35,467 bases of DNA from Armatimonadota bacterium (lineage in GTDB: Bacteria > Sysuimicrobiota > Sysuimicrobiia > Sysuimicrobiales > Kaftiobacteriaceae): contig JACPRY010000007.1 in the NCBI GenBank assembly GCA_016193565.1, positions 1 to 35,467 on the forward strand, read 5' to 3'. The notes under the pieces were generated by a model. The model was not told where the DNA came from. It did no database searches and worked only from the letters and a program-made list of their open reading frames with translations. The position numbers and the translations under genes were made by a program. How positions within the stretch are numbered: the first letter of the stretch is position 1; each line of letters begins with the position of its first letter. Positions 16,582-24,207 of the stretch are shown piece after piece.

Positions 16582-17172
16582 GTGCCTCGAGATCCACGCA
16601 TCATTGTCGCAGGGGGCATCTACCACGTCTTTGCTCGTGGGAACAACAAGCAGAATATCTTCGTGGACACCGTGGATCGCTCAATTTACCTTCACGCGCT
16701 GACCGCCAGCTTCAAACTGCTCAAGGTCCGGCTCCTCGCGTACGTGTTGATGTCGAATCATGTCCATCTGGTGCTGCAGATCACTGAACCCAACATGGAT
16801 GAAGCCATGTACCGCCTCCACAGTCTTTACGCACATCGCTTCAACCGTCGCCATGGCCGAATCGGCCACACCTTCAACAACCGTTATAAGAGCCGAATCA
16901 TCGTTGATGATGCATACCTCCTTGAAGCAACTTGCTACGTCCACCTTAACCCTGTTGACGCAAGGCTAGTCGCGCATCCCCGGGACTACCCCTGGAGCAG
17001 TTATCGTCAGTACGTCGAGCCACCACGACGGAACCAGCTCATCGATCCGAATCCGGTGCTGTCGCTTCTCACCAATGACCACATCCGAAGTCGGGAGGTC
17101 TATGAGCAATTCGTCATGACGGAAATGCACCGCCAAGGGCGGCAGAGACAGTCAGTGGCCCGCCGTTCCTGA
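16582..17172 (+). CDS. REP-associated tyrosine transposase (RAYT, Y1_Tnp / IS200-like)
   Basis: A 196-residue HUH single-strand transposase. The N-terminal 'GGIYHVFARGNNKQNIF' and the metal-binding HUH motif 'SNHVHLVL' are clear, and the catalytic Tyr lies in 'EATCYVHLNPVDARLV', followed by 'YPWSSYRQYV'. This order and length fit RAYTs rather than the shorter IS200 TnpA. The track start at 16510 reads through the palindromes; GTG 16582 has ggggga at a good distance and gives the usual 'MPRxPRI' N-terminus. The gene appears intact. Its codon use is less GC-biased than its neighbours (many aat, aac, cat), in keeping with a mobile or domesticated origin. Confidence 0.9.
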   Translation: MPRDPRIIVAGGIYHVFARGNNKQNIFVDTVDRSIYLHALTASFKLLKVRLLAYVLMSNHVHLVLQITEPNMDEAMYRLHSLYAHRFNRRHGRIGHTFNNRYKSRIIVDDAYLLEATCYVHLNPVDARLVAHPRDYPWSSYRQYVEPPRRNQLIDPNPVLSLLTNDHIRSREVYEQFVMTEMHRQGRQRQSVARRS

Positions 17173-17180
17173 ACAGAGAA

Positions 17181-17204
17181 CGAGAGCCCGTCGCCGGGCT
17201 CTCG
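17181..17204 (+). terminator. Hairpin after the transposase gene
   Basis: cgagagccc-gtcgcc-gggctctcg is a perfect 9-bp stem eight bases after the RAYT stop codon. It is in the right place for a transcription terminator but lacks a T-run. Confidence 0.5.
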
Positions 17205-17393
17205 TCGCAGTTGCACGTCGTCGACCTACGCTACCGCGTGCCGGAGTACTGTGCCAGCGCGGCCTTGATCGCCTCTAGGGTCATCGGAACCGGTAGGGTG
17301 TCGGCTGCCGCCCGATGGTCGGGCGCCGGTCGCGGCCCCCAGGTTGAGCCGGCAGGGAACGCGTGGCAAGGAGAGAACAGTCAGAGGACGCGA

Positions 17394-17813
17394 ATGGCGG
17401 CCTCAGCTCTCGACCGACTGAAGAAAGTGCCTATCTTCAGCGCGCTCCCCCCGAAAGAGCTGGAGTGGATCTCCCGCTCGATGAAAGAGCGCGTCTACGA
17501 GCCGGGCGCGGTGATCGTCAAGCAGGGCGATCCCGGTGTCGGCTTCTTCCTCGTCGCCGACGGTACGGTCGAGGTGACCCACGACGGGCACAAACTCCGC
17601 GAGATGGGCGCCGGCGAGTTCTTCGGCGAAATGGCGCTGATGGAAGAGCGTGTCCGCACCGCCACGGTGACCGCGAAGACGCAGACCCGCTGTCTGCAGC
17701 TGGTGCGCTGGGATTTCCGCGCGATGCTGAAAGAGAATCCTGATCTGGCCGTTCGGATGCTCGAAGTCGTCGTTCGCCGGCTCCGGGAGCATCCGCCCCG
17801 CGAACACGACTAA
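17394..17813 (+). CDS. Cyclic nucleotide-binding domain protein
   Basis: A 139-residue single cNMP-binding domain. 'LKKVPIFSALPPKELEWISRSM' is the leading helix, 'GAVIVKQGDPGVGFFLVADGTVEV' the beta-barrel start, and 'GAGEFFGEMALMEERVRTATVTA' the phosphate-binding cassette with FGE and the Arg expected to hold the cyclic phosphate. No HTH follows, so this is a stand-alone sensor, not a Crp/Fnr regulator. ATG 17394 has agagga upstream; the 61-residue extension in the track ORF is low complexity. The rhomboid gene follows after 54 bases in the same direction. Confidence 0.85.
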   Translation: MAASALDRLKKVPIFSALPPKELEWISRSMKERVYEPGAVIVKQGDPGVGFFLVADGTVEVTHDGHKLREMGAGEFFGEMALMEERVRTATVTAKTQTRCLQLVRWDFRAMLKENPDLAVRMLEVVVRRLREHPPREHD

Positions 17814-17867
17814 CCCCTCGTCGCATCCTCCGACTCTAACAGCAATGCGCCGGGCAGAAGCACGAGT

Positions 17868-18950
17868 GTGTTCACCTGCCCGAATGACCATAAGGCGCTG
17901 ACCCGCACTCCCGTACATCACGGAGTCGTCTGGGCGTGCGCGTCTTGCGGCGGACGCGCGGTCGGCATGGGCGTACTCCGGCGGAACGCGGCGGGGGAAC
18001 AGGTGACGGATCTGTGGACCCGCGCCCGGGACGGCGGCGCGCCCCGGGGGCGGGCCTGTCCCGTCTGTGATCAGCGTATGTCGCTCGTGTCCCTCAACGG
18101 GACTGGCCCCGCGGTCGACGTGTGCCGCGCGTGCCATTTCGTCTGGTTTGATCCGCAGGAGTTCGAGCACCTCCGTCCCCTGCCACCCCCGGCTCCAGAG
18201 CCCCCGCTGCCGGAGAAGGCGAGCGAGATCCTCGCCACGGCAGCGAACGAAGCGATCAAGGACCGCGCGAACCGCAGCTGGGGAACAGAGGCCCCAGACG
18301 AATACTGGAAGTACCTCCCGGCGTTCCTCGGCATGCCCGTGGAATACGATCAGTCGGCGCTCGCGCGCGCGCCGGTGCTCACCTGGACGCTGGTCGCATT
18401 CATCGTCGCGTTCAGCATCAGAGCGTTCTTCAACCTGGAGGTCGCCGTTCGGGAGTTCGGGTTGATTCCGGCGCAGGCCATGCGGGCCGGCGGGCTCACC
18501 TTTGTCACCTCATTTCTCCTCCACGGGAGTCTGCTGCATCTCATTGGGAACATGTACTTCCTGGTCGTCTTTGGAGATAACGTGGAGGACTACGTCGGCG
18601 GATGGCGGTACCTGCTGCTCATTGCCGGCGCCGCCCTCGTGGGAGATCTCGCGCACATCGCCTTGGATCCCCGGTCGGACATTCCGGTCATCGGCGCGAG
18701 TGGCGGGATCTCGGGCGTGCTGGCCTACTACATCCTGACGTTCCCGAAGGCGCGGCTGGGATTTCTGATGCGCTATTTCTTCTACTTCCAGTGGATCCGG
18801 CTGCCGGCGTACGGATGGGGGCTGATCTGGATCGCGTTTCAGCTGCTCGGCGCGTACCTCCAGGTCCGCGGCGCAAGCAACGTGTCGGCGTTGGCCCATC
18901 TCGGCGGAGCCGCCGTCGGGGTGGTGTTCTGGTGGGCCAGGCGGAACTGA
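17868..18950 (+). CDS. Rhomboid intramembrane protease with N-terminal zinc ribbons
   Basis: A 360-residue protein. Residues 1-100 carry Cys pairs typical of TFIIB-like zinc ribbons: C4, 'CASC' (24-27), 'CPVC' (64-67) and 'CRAC' (86-89). A Pro-rich linker leads to the membrane part (from about 165). The rhomboid signatures are 'HGSLLHLIGNMYFLVVFG', 'GASGGISG' with the nucleophile Ser278, and 'HLGGAAVG' with the catalytic His344. It should cut membrane proteins within the bilayer, with the zinc ribbons on the cytosolic side. The first zinc site is short of one Cys (CPND instead of CPxC), as in many zf-TFIIB proteins. The GTG start has no strong SD. Confidence 0.88.
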   Translation: MFTCPNDHKALTRTPVHHGVVWACASCGGRAVGMGVLRRNAAGEQVTDLWTRARDGGAPRGRACPVCDQRMSLVSLNGTGPAVDVCRACHFVWFDPQEFEHLRPLPPPAPEPPLPEKASEILATAANEAIKDRANRSWGTEAPDEYWKYLPAFLGMPVEYDQSALARAPVLTWTLVAFIVAFSIRAFFNLEVAVREFGLIPAQAMRAGGLTFVTSFLLHGSLLHLIGNMYFLVVFGDNVEDYVGGWRYLLLIAGAALVGDLAHIALDPRSDIPVIGASGGISGVLAYYILTFPKARLGFLMRYFFYFQWIRLPAYGWGLIWIAFQLLGAYLQVRGASNVSALAHLGGAAVGVVFWWARRN

Positions 18951-18955
18951 CCGGT

Positions 18956-21900
18956 CTACTTCTCTTGCGGTTCTCCGTTCGACGCGCCGGCGACCGGCTG
19001 CATCGCGCCCGCCGGGGCGGCCTGACGCCCGCGCACGCGCAGCATCAGATCCTCGAGCAGCGTGTACATCACGGGGATGACAAATAACGTCAGGAAGGTC
19101 GAGGTCAGCATCCCGCCGAGTACGGCGATCCCGAGCGGCCGCCGCCATTCTGCACCGCTGGCGCCCAGACCGAGCGCCACGGGCAACCCGCCCATGATGG
19201 ACACGAGCGCTGTCATCAGGATCGGACGCAGGCGAGTGTGTCCCGCCTGCAACAGCGCCTCGCGCCGCGGCAAGCCGCGCGAGCGGAGCTGTGTGGTGAA
19301 CTCGATGAGCAGGATCGCATTGTTCACCACGATGCCGGCCAGCATGATGATGCCCAGCAACGACATGAGGTTCACGGTCGTACGGGTGACGAGCAGGATC
19401 AAGAATACGCCGATGCCCGCGAGCGGCACGCTGACCATGATGGCCAGCGGATTGCGCAGCGACTCAAACTGCGCTGCGATCGTCATGTAGACGAGCAACA
19501 TGCCCAGCGCCAGCGCGAAGAACATGTCGCGGAAGGTCTCCTGCTGAAACTCGGCCTCGCCGCCGAACCGCACACCATAGGCCGGCGGGATCGTCAGCGT
19601 CCGCAGTGTGGTTTGCACCTCTGAGACGACTGCGCCGAGCGGCCGTCCCGACAGTCCCGCGGTCACGTTGACCAACCGCTGGCGATTGAGCCGGTCGATG
19701 GTGACTGGACCGCGCCGCAGCTCGAGTTGAGCCACGTCGCTCAACCGGATCGAGGTGCCGTTCACGGCGCCGACGCGCATCTCGCCCAGCTTCTCGAGCG
19801 CGTCGCGGTCGGCCGGCTGCGCCCGGACCGTCATGTCGAACTCATCGCCACCCACGCGATACTGCGTCACCGGCGCGCCTTCGATATTCGTCCGCAGCTG
19901 CGCGCCGATCTCCGCCGTCGACAGCCCGAACTCCCCCAGCCGCGTGCGGTCCAGCCGCACCTGCACCTCGGTCTTCCCGGTGCGCAGGCTCGTGTCCACA
20001 TTGGTGGTGCCCGGGGTGGCCGCGACGATCGCCCTCACCCGCGCCGCCAGAGTCTCGAGCACCGCGGGATCCGGGCCGGTGACTTCAATCACGACCGGCG
20101 CCGTTCCGCCGGCGACCCCTTGCGAGCTGATCTTGATCGTGGCGGCGGCGACGTCGCGCACTCGCGCCCGCAGATCGTCCATGACCTGGTTGACAGATCG
20201 CGCCCGCTGTTCGCGCGGCACGAGATTGACGAAGATCTGCGCGCGCTGCGTGCCCACCTCGGAGAAGCCAAACCCCGTGTCTGAACCGCCCACGATCGTG
20301 AAGAACGCGTCCACCTCAGAGAGCTGCGCGATCCGCTGCTCCACCGCGGCGGTCGCCCGGTCGGTCTGTACGAGCGACACGCCCGGGGGCAGCGCGACGT
20401 CGACCTGGAACTGCCCGAAATCGCCGGTCGGGAAGAACTCCTTACCGATCAGGGGCGAGGCCACCAGCGCGAGGCTGGCCACAAAGAGGACCGCGGCGAT
20501 CAGCATGACGCGCCCGCGGTGCAACAGCGCCCACCCGAGCGCCGTACGGTACCGCGATCCAAGCCGGTCATACACGCGATCCCAGCGTGCGAAGAACCGA
20601 TCGACCCATCCGCGGATCCCCCCGGCCGGCTGGGCGTGTGCGACCGGCGGGCGGAGCGCGCGGCTCGAGAGCATCGGGGTCAGGGTGAACCCGACGAGGA
20701 TGCTGAACAGGTTGGCAAAAACGACGGTCAAGCCGAACTGGCGGAAAAACTGGCCGACCAGCCCCTGCATGAACGCGATGGGGATGAAGACCGCAACGTT
20801 GGCCAGGTTGCTCGCCATGACCGCGAGCTCGATCTCAGACGCGCCCCGGACGGCCGCCACCTTCGGATCCGGTTCCTCTTGCAGGTGGCGGCTGATGTTC
20901 TCGTTCACGACGATCGCGTTGTCGATCATCAAGCCGATCGCGATCGCGAGGCCCAGCAGGGAGAGCACATTCAGCGAGAATCCGGCAAAGAACATCGGGA
21001 TGTAGGTCGCGACGATCGCGGCCGGCAGCGCGAGCGCGATGATCGCCGTGCTGCGGATGTTGTGGAGGAACAGGAAGACCACGAGCGTGGCCAGGACCGA
21101 TCCCAGGATCAAGTTGCCCTGGACGTCGTTCACGGACTCCCGGATGAACAGCGAGTCGTCGCGCGCCACGGCGATCTCGACACCCCGCGGCAGCGCCGGG
21201 CGGAGCTGCGCAATGGCGGCCGTGACCCCGTCCGCGACGCTCACCGTATTGGCGCCGGCCTGCTTCTGCACCGCGATCCCCACGCTCTCCCGGCCGTTGA
21301 GCCGGGTGAGCCGGTCGGGATCCTTGAACGTATCACGGATCACCGCGACGTCGCCGAGACGGACCGGTGAGGCGCCGGTCCGGGTGATGCGCAGCTCGGC
21401 GATCTCCTCAAGGGACTTGAGCTCGCCGACGACGCGGACGAGAAACTCTTCCTGCCCCTGCCGGATGCGGCCGCTTGGGACGTTGAGGTTCTCCTTGCGC
21501 AGGAGATCGGCAATGTCGAGGGCCGACAGGCCGAGCGCGCGCAGCCGGTCCTGACTAATCTCGACGCGGATCTCGCGGGTCCGGCCGCCGGTGATCGTCA
21601 CCGCCGCGACTCCCTCCACGCGCTCGAGCCGCGGCTTGATCACGTTCTCCGCGAGCTGGCGCAGCTCATACCCGCCTAGCCGCCCGCCCATCCCGAGCAA
21701 CAGAATCGGCTGCGAGCTGAAGTCGAACTTCTGGACGGTCGGGTCGTTGGCGTCACGCGGGAACGAGCCTTTCACGAGGTCCACCCGCTGGCGGACGTCG
21801 GCGGTCACGGCTTCCAGGTTGGTGCCGAGGTTGAACTCGATCCCGACAATCGATGAGCCTTCGGCAGACGTCGAGAACACGCGCCGCACGTTCGTCAGCG

Positions 21901-22117
21901 AGCTCACCTGTTCTTCGAGCGGCCGCGTGATAAGCGTCTCGACCTCTTCCGGGCCGGCGCCAGTATAGGACGTGATGACCGTGACGAAGGGGAACTGCAC
22001 GCTCGGGAACAGCTCCACGGGCATGCGGCCGTAGGAGATGAGACCCATCACCGCGAGGAAGGCGATGAGCACCAGCACGAAGACGGGACGGCGAATGGCG
22101 AGCCGGGACAGCGACAT
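18956..22117 (-). CDS. RND efflux pump, HAE1/AcrB-like permease
   Basis: A 1053-residue inner-membrane proton antiporter. The N-terminal 'RLAIRRPVFVLVLIAFLAVMGLISY' helix, two large periplasmic loops, and the second-half repeat with 'LLIEFTTQLRSRG' and 'RLRPILMTALVSIMGGLPVALG' are all present. The TM4 motif is 'GLMIDNAIVVNENI', with Asp followed by Asn where AcrB has two Asp, a common variant in HAE1 pumps of diverse phyla. It exports drugs, dyes or lipids with the adaptor encoded just upstream; no outer-membrane channel gene is in the window. The start ATG overlaps the adaptor stop by one base (TGATG). The C-terminal tail after the last helix is Ala/Pro rich. Confidence 0.95.
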   Translation of the reverse strand: MSLSRLAIRRPVFVLVLIAFLAVMGLISYGRMPVELFPSVQFPFVTVITSYTGAGPEEVETLITRPLEEQVSSLTNVRRVFSTSAEGSSIVGIEFNLGTNLEAVTADVRQRVDLVKGSFPRDANDPTVQKFDFSSQPILLLGMGGRLGGYELRQLAENVIKPRLERVEGVAAVTITGGRTREIRVEISQDRLRALGLSALDIADLLRKENLNVPSGRIRQGQEEFLVRVVGELKSLEEIAELRITRTGASPVRLGDVAVIRDTFKDPDRLTRLNGRESVGIAVQKQAGANTVSVADGVTAAIAQLRPALPRGVEIAVARDDSLFIRESVNDVQGNLILGSVLATLVVFLFLHNIRSTAIIALALPAAIVATYIPMFFAGFSLNVLSLLGLAIAIGLMIDNAIVVNENISRHLQEEPDPKVAAVRGASEIELAVMASNLANVAVFIPIAFMQGLVGQFFRQFGLTVVFANLFSILVGFTLTPMLSSRALRPPVAHAQPAGGIRGWVDRFFARWDRVYDRLGSRYRTALGWALLHRGRVMLIAAVLFVASLALVASPLIGKEFFPTGDFGQFQVDVALPPGVSLVQTDRATAAVEQRIAQLSEVDAFFTIVGGSDTGFGFSEVGTQRAQIFVNLVPREQRARSVNQVMDDLRARVRDVAAATIKISSQGVAGGTAPVVIEVTGPDPAVLETLAARVRAIVAATPGTTNVDTSLRTGKTEVQVRLDRTRLGEFGLSTAEIGAQLRTNIEGAPVTQYRVGGDEFDMTVRAQPADRDALEKLGEMRVGAVNGTSIRLSDVAQLELRRGPVTIDRLNRQRLVNVTAGLSGRPLGAVVSEVQTTLRTLTIPPAYGVRFGGEAEFQQETFRDMFFALALGMLLVYMTIAAQFESLRNPLAIMVSVPLAGIGVFLILLVTRTTVNLMSLLGIIMLAGIVVNNAILLIEFTTQLRSRGLPRREALLQAGHTRLRPILMTALVSIMGGLPVALGLGASGAEWRRPLGIAVLGGMLTSTFLTLFVIPVMYTLLEDLMLRVRGRQAAPAGAMQPVAGASNGEPQEK

Positions 22118-23406
22118 CAGCGGACCACCACCTTGACAGGTTGCCCGTCCCGCAGTGCCTCTGGTCCGAGCACGATCACCTGCTCGCCTCCACGCAATCC
22201 GGCCGTGACTTCGATCAGCGCCCCCTGCTCAAGTCCGGTCGTAACCGTCCGCAGCCGGGCGACGCCGCCCTCGACAATGGCGACCTCGCCGCCCGCCCGC
22301 AGTGCCTGGCGCGGAATCAGCAGCGTCTCGCTTCGCCGTTCAACTACGATCGCCGCGCGCACAAAGGTCCCGGGCAGCAGGCCGGTTGGCAGATCGATCA
22401 GCGTGATACGGGCCTTGGCCGTGCGGCTACTGGGATCGGCCGCCGGCAGCACCAGCCGCACCGCGCCGCGCAACGTGCGGCCCGGCAGGGCTTCGGGGGA
22501 CAGCGTGACAGCGGCCCCAGGCCGGACGAGGTGCAGATCGCGCTCGCCGACGGCGACTTCGACTTCGAGCCGCTGATCGTCATACAACGTAGCGATATTC
22601 ATGCCGGGCGCGACAAACTCGCCCACGGTCACGGGAATCTCTGCGATGCGGCCAGCAAACGGCGCGCGCACCGTCGCATCGCTCAACTGCGCGCGGGCAA
22701 GATTGAGTGACGCCACGGCAGCCGCATGAGCCGCGTCGGCCTGAACGACCTGGGCCCGGGCCGTGCGGAGATCTTCCTCTCGCGCGCCGGTCTGCACCAG
22801 GCTCAGCTGCTGCCTCGCTGACTCCAGCTGCGCGCTGGCGACATCGCGCTGCAGCACGGCTGCATCCAGCTCCTGCCGGCTGACCGCACCGGCCTCAAAA
22901 AGCTGCTGCAACCGGATCGCCGTCGCTTCCGCATTCTTGAGGTTGGCTTCCGCCTGCCGCACCGCGCTCTCGGCCAGAGCCCGCTCTTGTAATCGCGCCC
23001 CGGACTGCAGCGCCGCGAGGCGCGCCCGGGCGACTTCCTGTCCGGCCCGCGCCTGCTTTACCGCCTGCTCGGCCTGCGCGACCTGGGCGATCAACTCCGT
23101 CGCCTCCAGCCGCGCGACGGCCTGACCGCGCGCGATATGCGATCCTTCTCCGACCAGCAGGGCGGCGATCTTGCCAGCCATCCTCGGCGTCACGTGGACT
23201 TCCTGCGCGGAGATGATCGAGCCGCTCAGCTCGAGCGTGCGCTCGATCGTGCCGCGCCGGACGGCCACGACCTCGACCACCGCCGGCTCCTCAGTTGGCT
23301 GCGCGGCGGCCTGCGGGGACGTCGCGGCCGGACGCCGGCGGGATGCCAATACGCCCCCCGCCAGTACGACCGCGAGAATGACTATCACGACCACCCACTT
23401 CCTCAT
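22117..23406 (-). CDS. RND efflux periplasmic adaptor (membrane fusion protein)
   Basis: A 429-residue adaptor of the HlyD/AcrA type. An N-terminal membrane anchor (WVVVIVILAVVLAGGVLA) is followed by 'GSIISAQEVHVTPRMAGKIAALLVGEGSHIARGQAVARL' (lipoyl half), a long alpha-helical hairpin rich in Ala, Gln and Glu (about residues 110-235), the returning lipoyl half 'DATVRAPFAGRIAEIPVTVGEFV', and beta-barrel and membrane-proximal domains ending in 'GGEQVIVLGPEALRDGQPVKV'. There is no lipobox Cys. It joins the RND pump to an outer-membrane channel. The ATG has ggag upstream; tetR ends 15 bases before it on the same strand. Confidence 0.93.
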   Translation of the reverse strand: MRKWVVVIVILAVVLAGGVLASRRRPAATSPQAAAQPTEEPAVVEVVAVRRGTIERTLELSGSIISAQEVHVTPRMAGKIAALLVGEGSHIARGQAVARLEATELIAQVAQAEQAVKQARAGQEVARARLAALQSGARLQERALAESAVRQAEANLKNAEATAIRLQQLFEAGAVSRQELDAAVLQRDVASAQLESARQQLSLVQTGAREEDLRTARAQVVQADAAHAAAVASLNLARAQLSDATVRAPFAGRIAEIPVTVGEFVAPGMNIATLYDDQRLEVEVAVGERDLHLVRPGAAVTLSPEALPGRTLRGAVRLVLPAADPSSRTAKARITLIDLPTGLLPGTFVRAAIVVERRSETLLIPRQALRAGGEVAIVEGGVARLRTVTTGLEQGALIEVTAGLRGGEQVIVLGPEALRDGQPVKVVVR

Positions 23407-23421
23407 GTCTGTGCTCCGCCT

Positions 23422-24108
23422 TCAATCAAATTCCATGCCCTCTCCCTTTGAGGGAGAGGGAGGGGGGAGGGAAAGACCATCCGCGCGCGCACGCGGGGTG
23501 AGAATGCCCTCGAGCAAACCGTTTCGCAGCGTGGCCACCGCGCGCGTCCAATCCACCCGCGCCTTCGTCATACCTTCCTGCACCATAAGCCCATCGAACA
23601 TCGCCACGAGAATCGCGGCCAGTTCATCGGGATCGACCTCCGGCGTGATATGCCCGTCGGCGATCCCCTCGCGCAGCAGCCCAGCCAGAAACGCCCGCCA
23701 TCGCACATACCCGGCCGCGCACAGCGCATTCAGTTGCGGGTTCTTCGAAGCCTCGGCCCAGATCTCGATCAGCAGCTGCGGGGAATGCGCCGGGTCGGGC
23801 TCGCCGCCCGTGAGACGCGACAGCATCGTCGATGCGACCAGATCGAGTTTTTCCATCGCCGTCTGCTCCGCGCCCACCGCCTGCATCGCTTCGTCCAGGC
23901 CTCCCATGAAACTGTGCTCGACGACGGCGGCGAGCAATTCTTCTTTGGATTGGAAGTACGTGTACAGACCGCCCTTGCTGAGACCGGCTTCTTCGCAGAC
24001 GTCTTGAATCGTGGTGCGATGGTACCCGCGGCGGCAGAAACAGGCCGTCGCGGCTTGAAGAATCTTGTCACGCTGATGCTGCTCGTACTCTACGGTCACC
24101 TTCGGCAT
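23422..24108 (-). CDS. TetR-family repressor of the efflux operon
   Basis: A 228-residue regulator. The N-terminal HTH is clear ('ILQAATACFCRRGYHRTTIQDVCEEAGLSKGGLYTYFQSKEEL'). The ligand domain resembles the TetR_C_6 / AcrR-type group ('FDGLMVQ', 'WAEASKNPQLNALC'). ATG 24108 follows a strong agaggaa six bases before it; the track extension to 24192 lies in the promoter region. The gene starts an operon with the adaptor and RND genes, so it most likely senses a pump substrate and represses its own operon. The last ~14 residues ('SLPPPSPSKGEGMEFD') are encoded by a REP-like hairpin and are probably an acquired tail. Confidence 0.9.
   Translation of the reverse strand: MPKVTVEYEQHQRDKILQAATACFCRRGYHRTTIQDVCEEAGLSKGGLYTYFQSKEELLAAVVEHSFMGGLDEAMQAVGAEQTAMEKLDLVASTMLSRLTGGEPDPAHSPQLLIEIWAEASKNPQLNALCAAGYVRWRAFLAGLLREGIADGHITPEVDPDELAAILVAMFDGLMVQEGMTKARVDWTRAVATLRNGLLEGILTPRARADGLSLPPPSPSKGEGMEFD
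23438..23460. repeat. REP-like hairpin at the 3' end of tetR
   Basis: ccctctccct-ttg-agggagaggg is a perfect 10-bp stem inside the last codons of tetR and 32 bases before the adaptor start, followed (leftward, away from the adaptor) by more purine-rich sequence. Palindromes of this kind recur in many bacterial genomes. In the tetR-efflux mRNA the hairpin would lie between the two genes and could lower expression of the pump or stabilise the 5' part. Confidence 0.7.
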
Positions 24109-24132
24109 CGTTATTCCTCTCTGCAAAAAAGG

Positions 24133-24150
24133 AAACCGGACGGTCAGTTT
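24133..24150 (-). promoter_or_regulatory. Likely TetR operator
   Basis: aaaccggacggtcagttt (read on the minus strand as aaactgaccgtccggttt) is an imperfect dyad with the ACCG/CGGT-type half-sites favoured by AcrR/TetR regulators. It lies just downstream of the predicted transcription start of tetR, a position that fits autorepression. Operator assignment is inference from position and symmetry. Confidence 0.5.
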
Positions 24151-24163
24151 TACGCCGCCCAAA

Positions 24164-24192
24164 AGCGTAACCGAGCGGGATGAACCTGTCAA
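24164..24192 (-). promoter_or_regulatory. Promoter of the tetR-efflux operon
   Basis: On the minus strand a perfect -35 ttgaca (24187-24192) and tacgct (24164-24169) as -10 are separated by 17 bases. The -10 keeps the TA...T positions only. The spacer begins 16 bases after the stop of the bactofilin-like gene. Confidence 0.6.
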
Positions 24193-24207
24193 TCGGGAAA
24201 TGAAGGC

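Noticed and set aside
19755-21005. 416-aa plus ORF inside the RND gene
   Set aside because: Antisense of the RND permease, rich in Ser/Arg/Thr; no domain.
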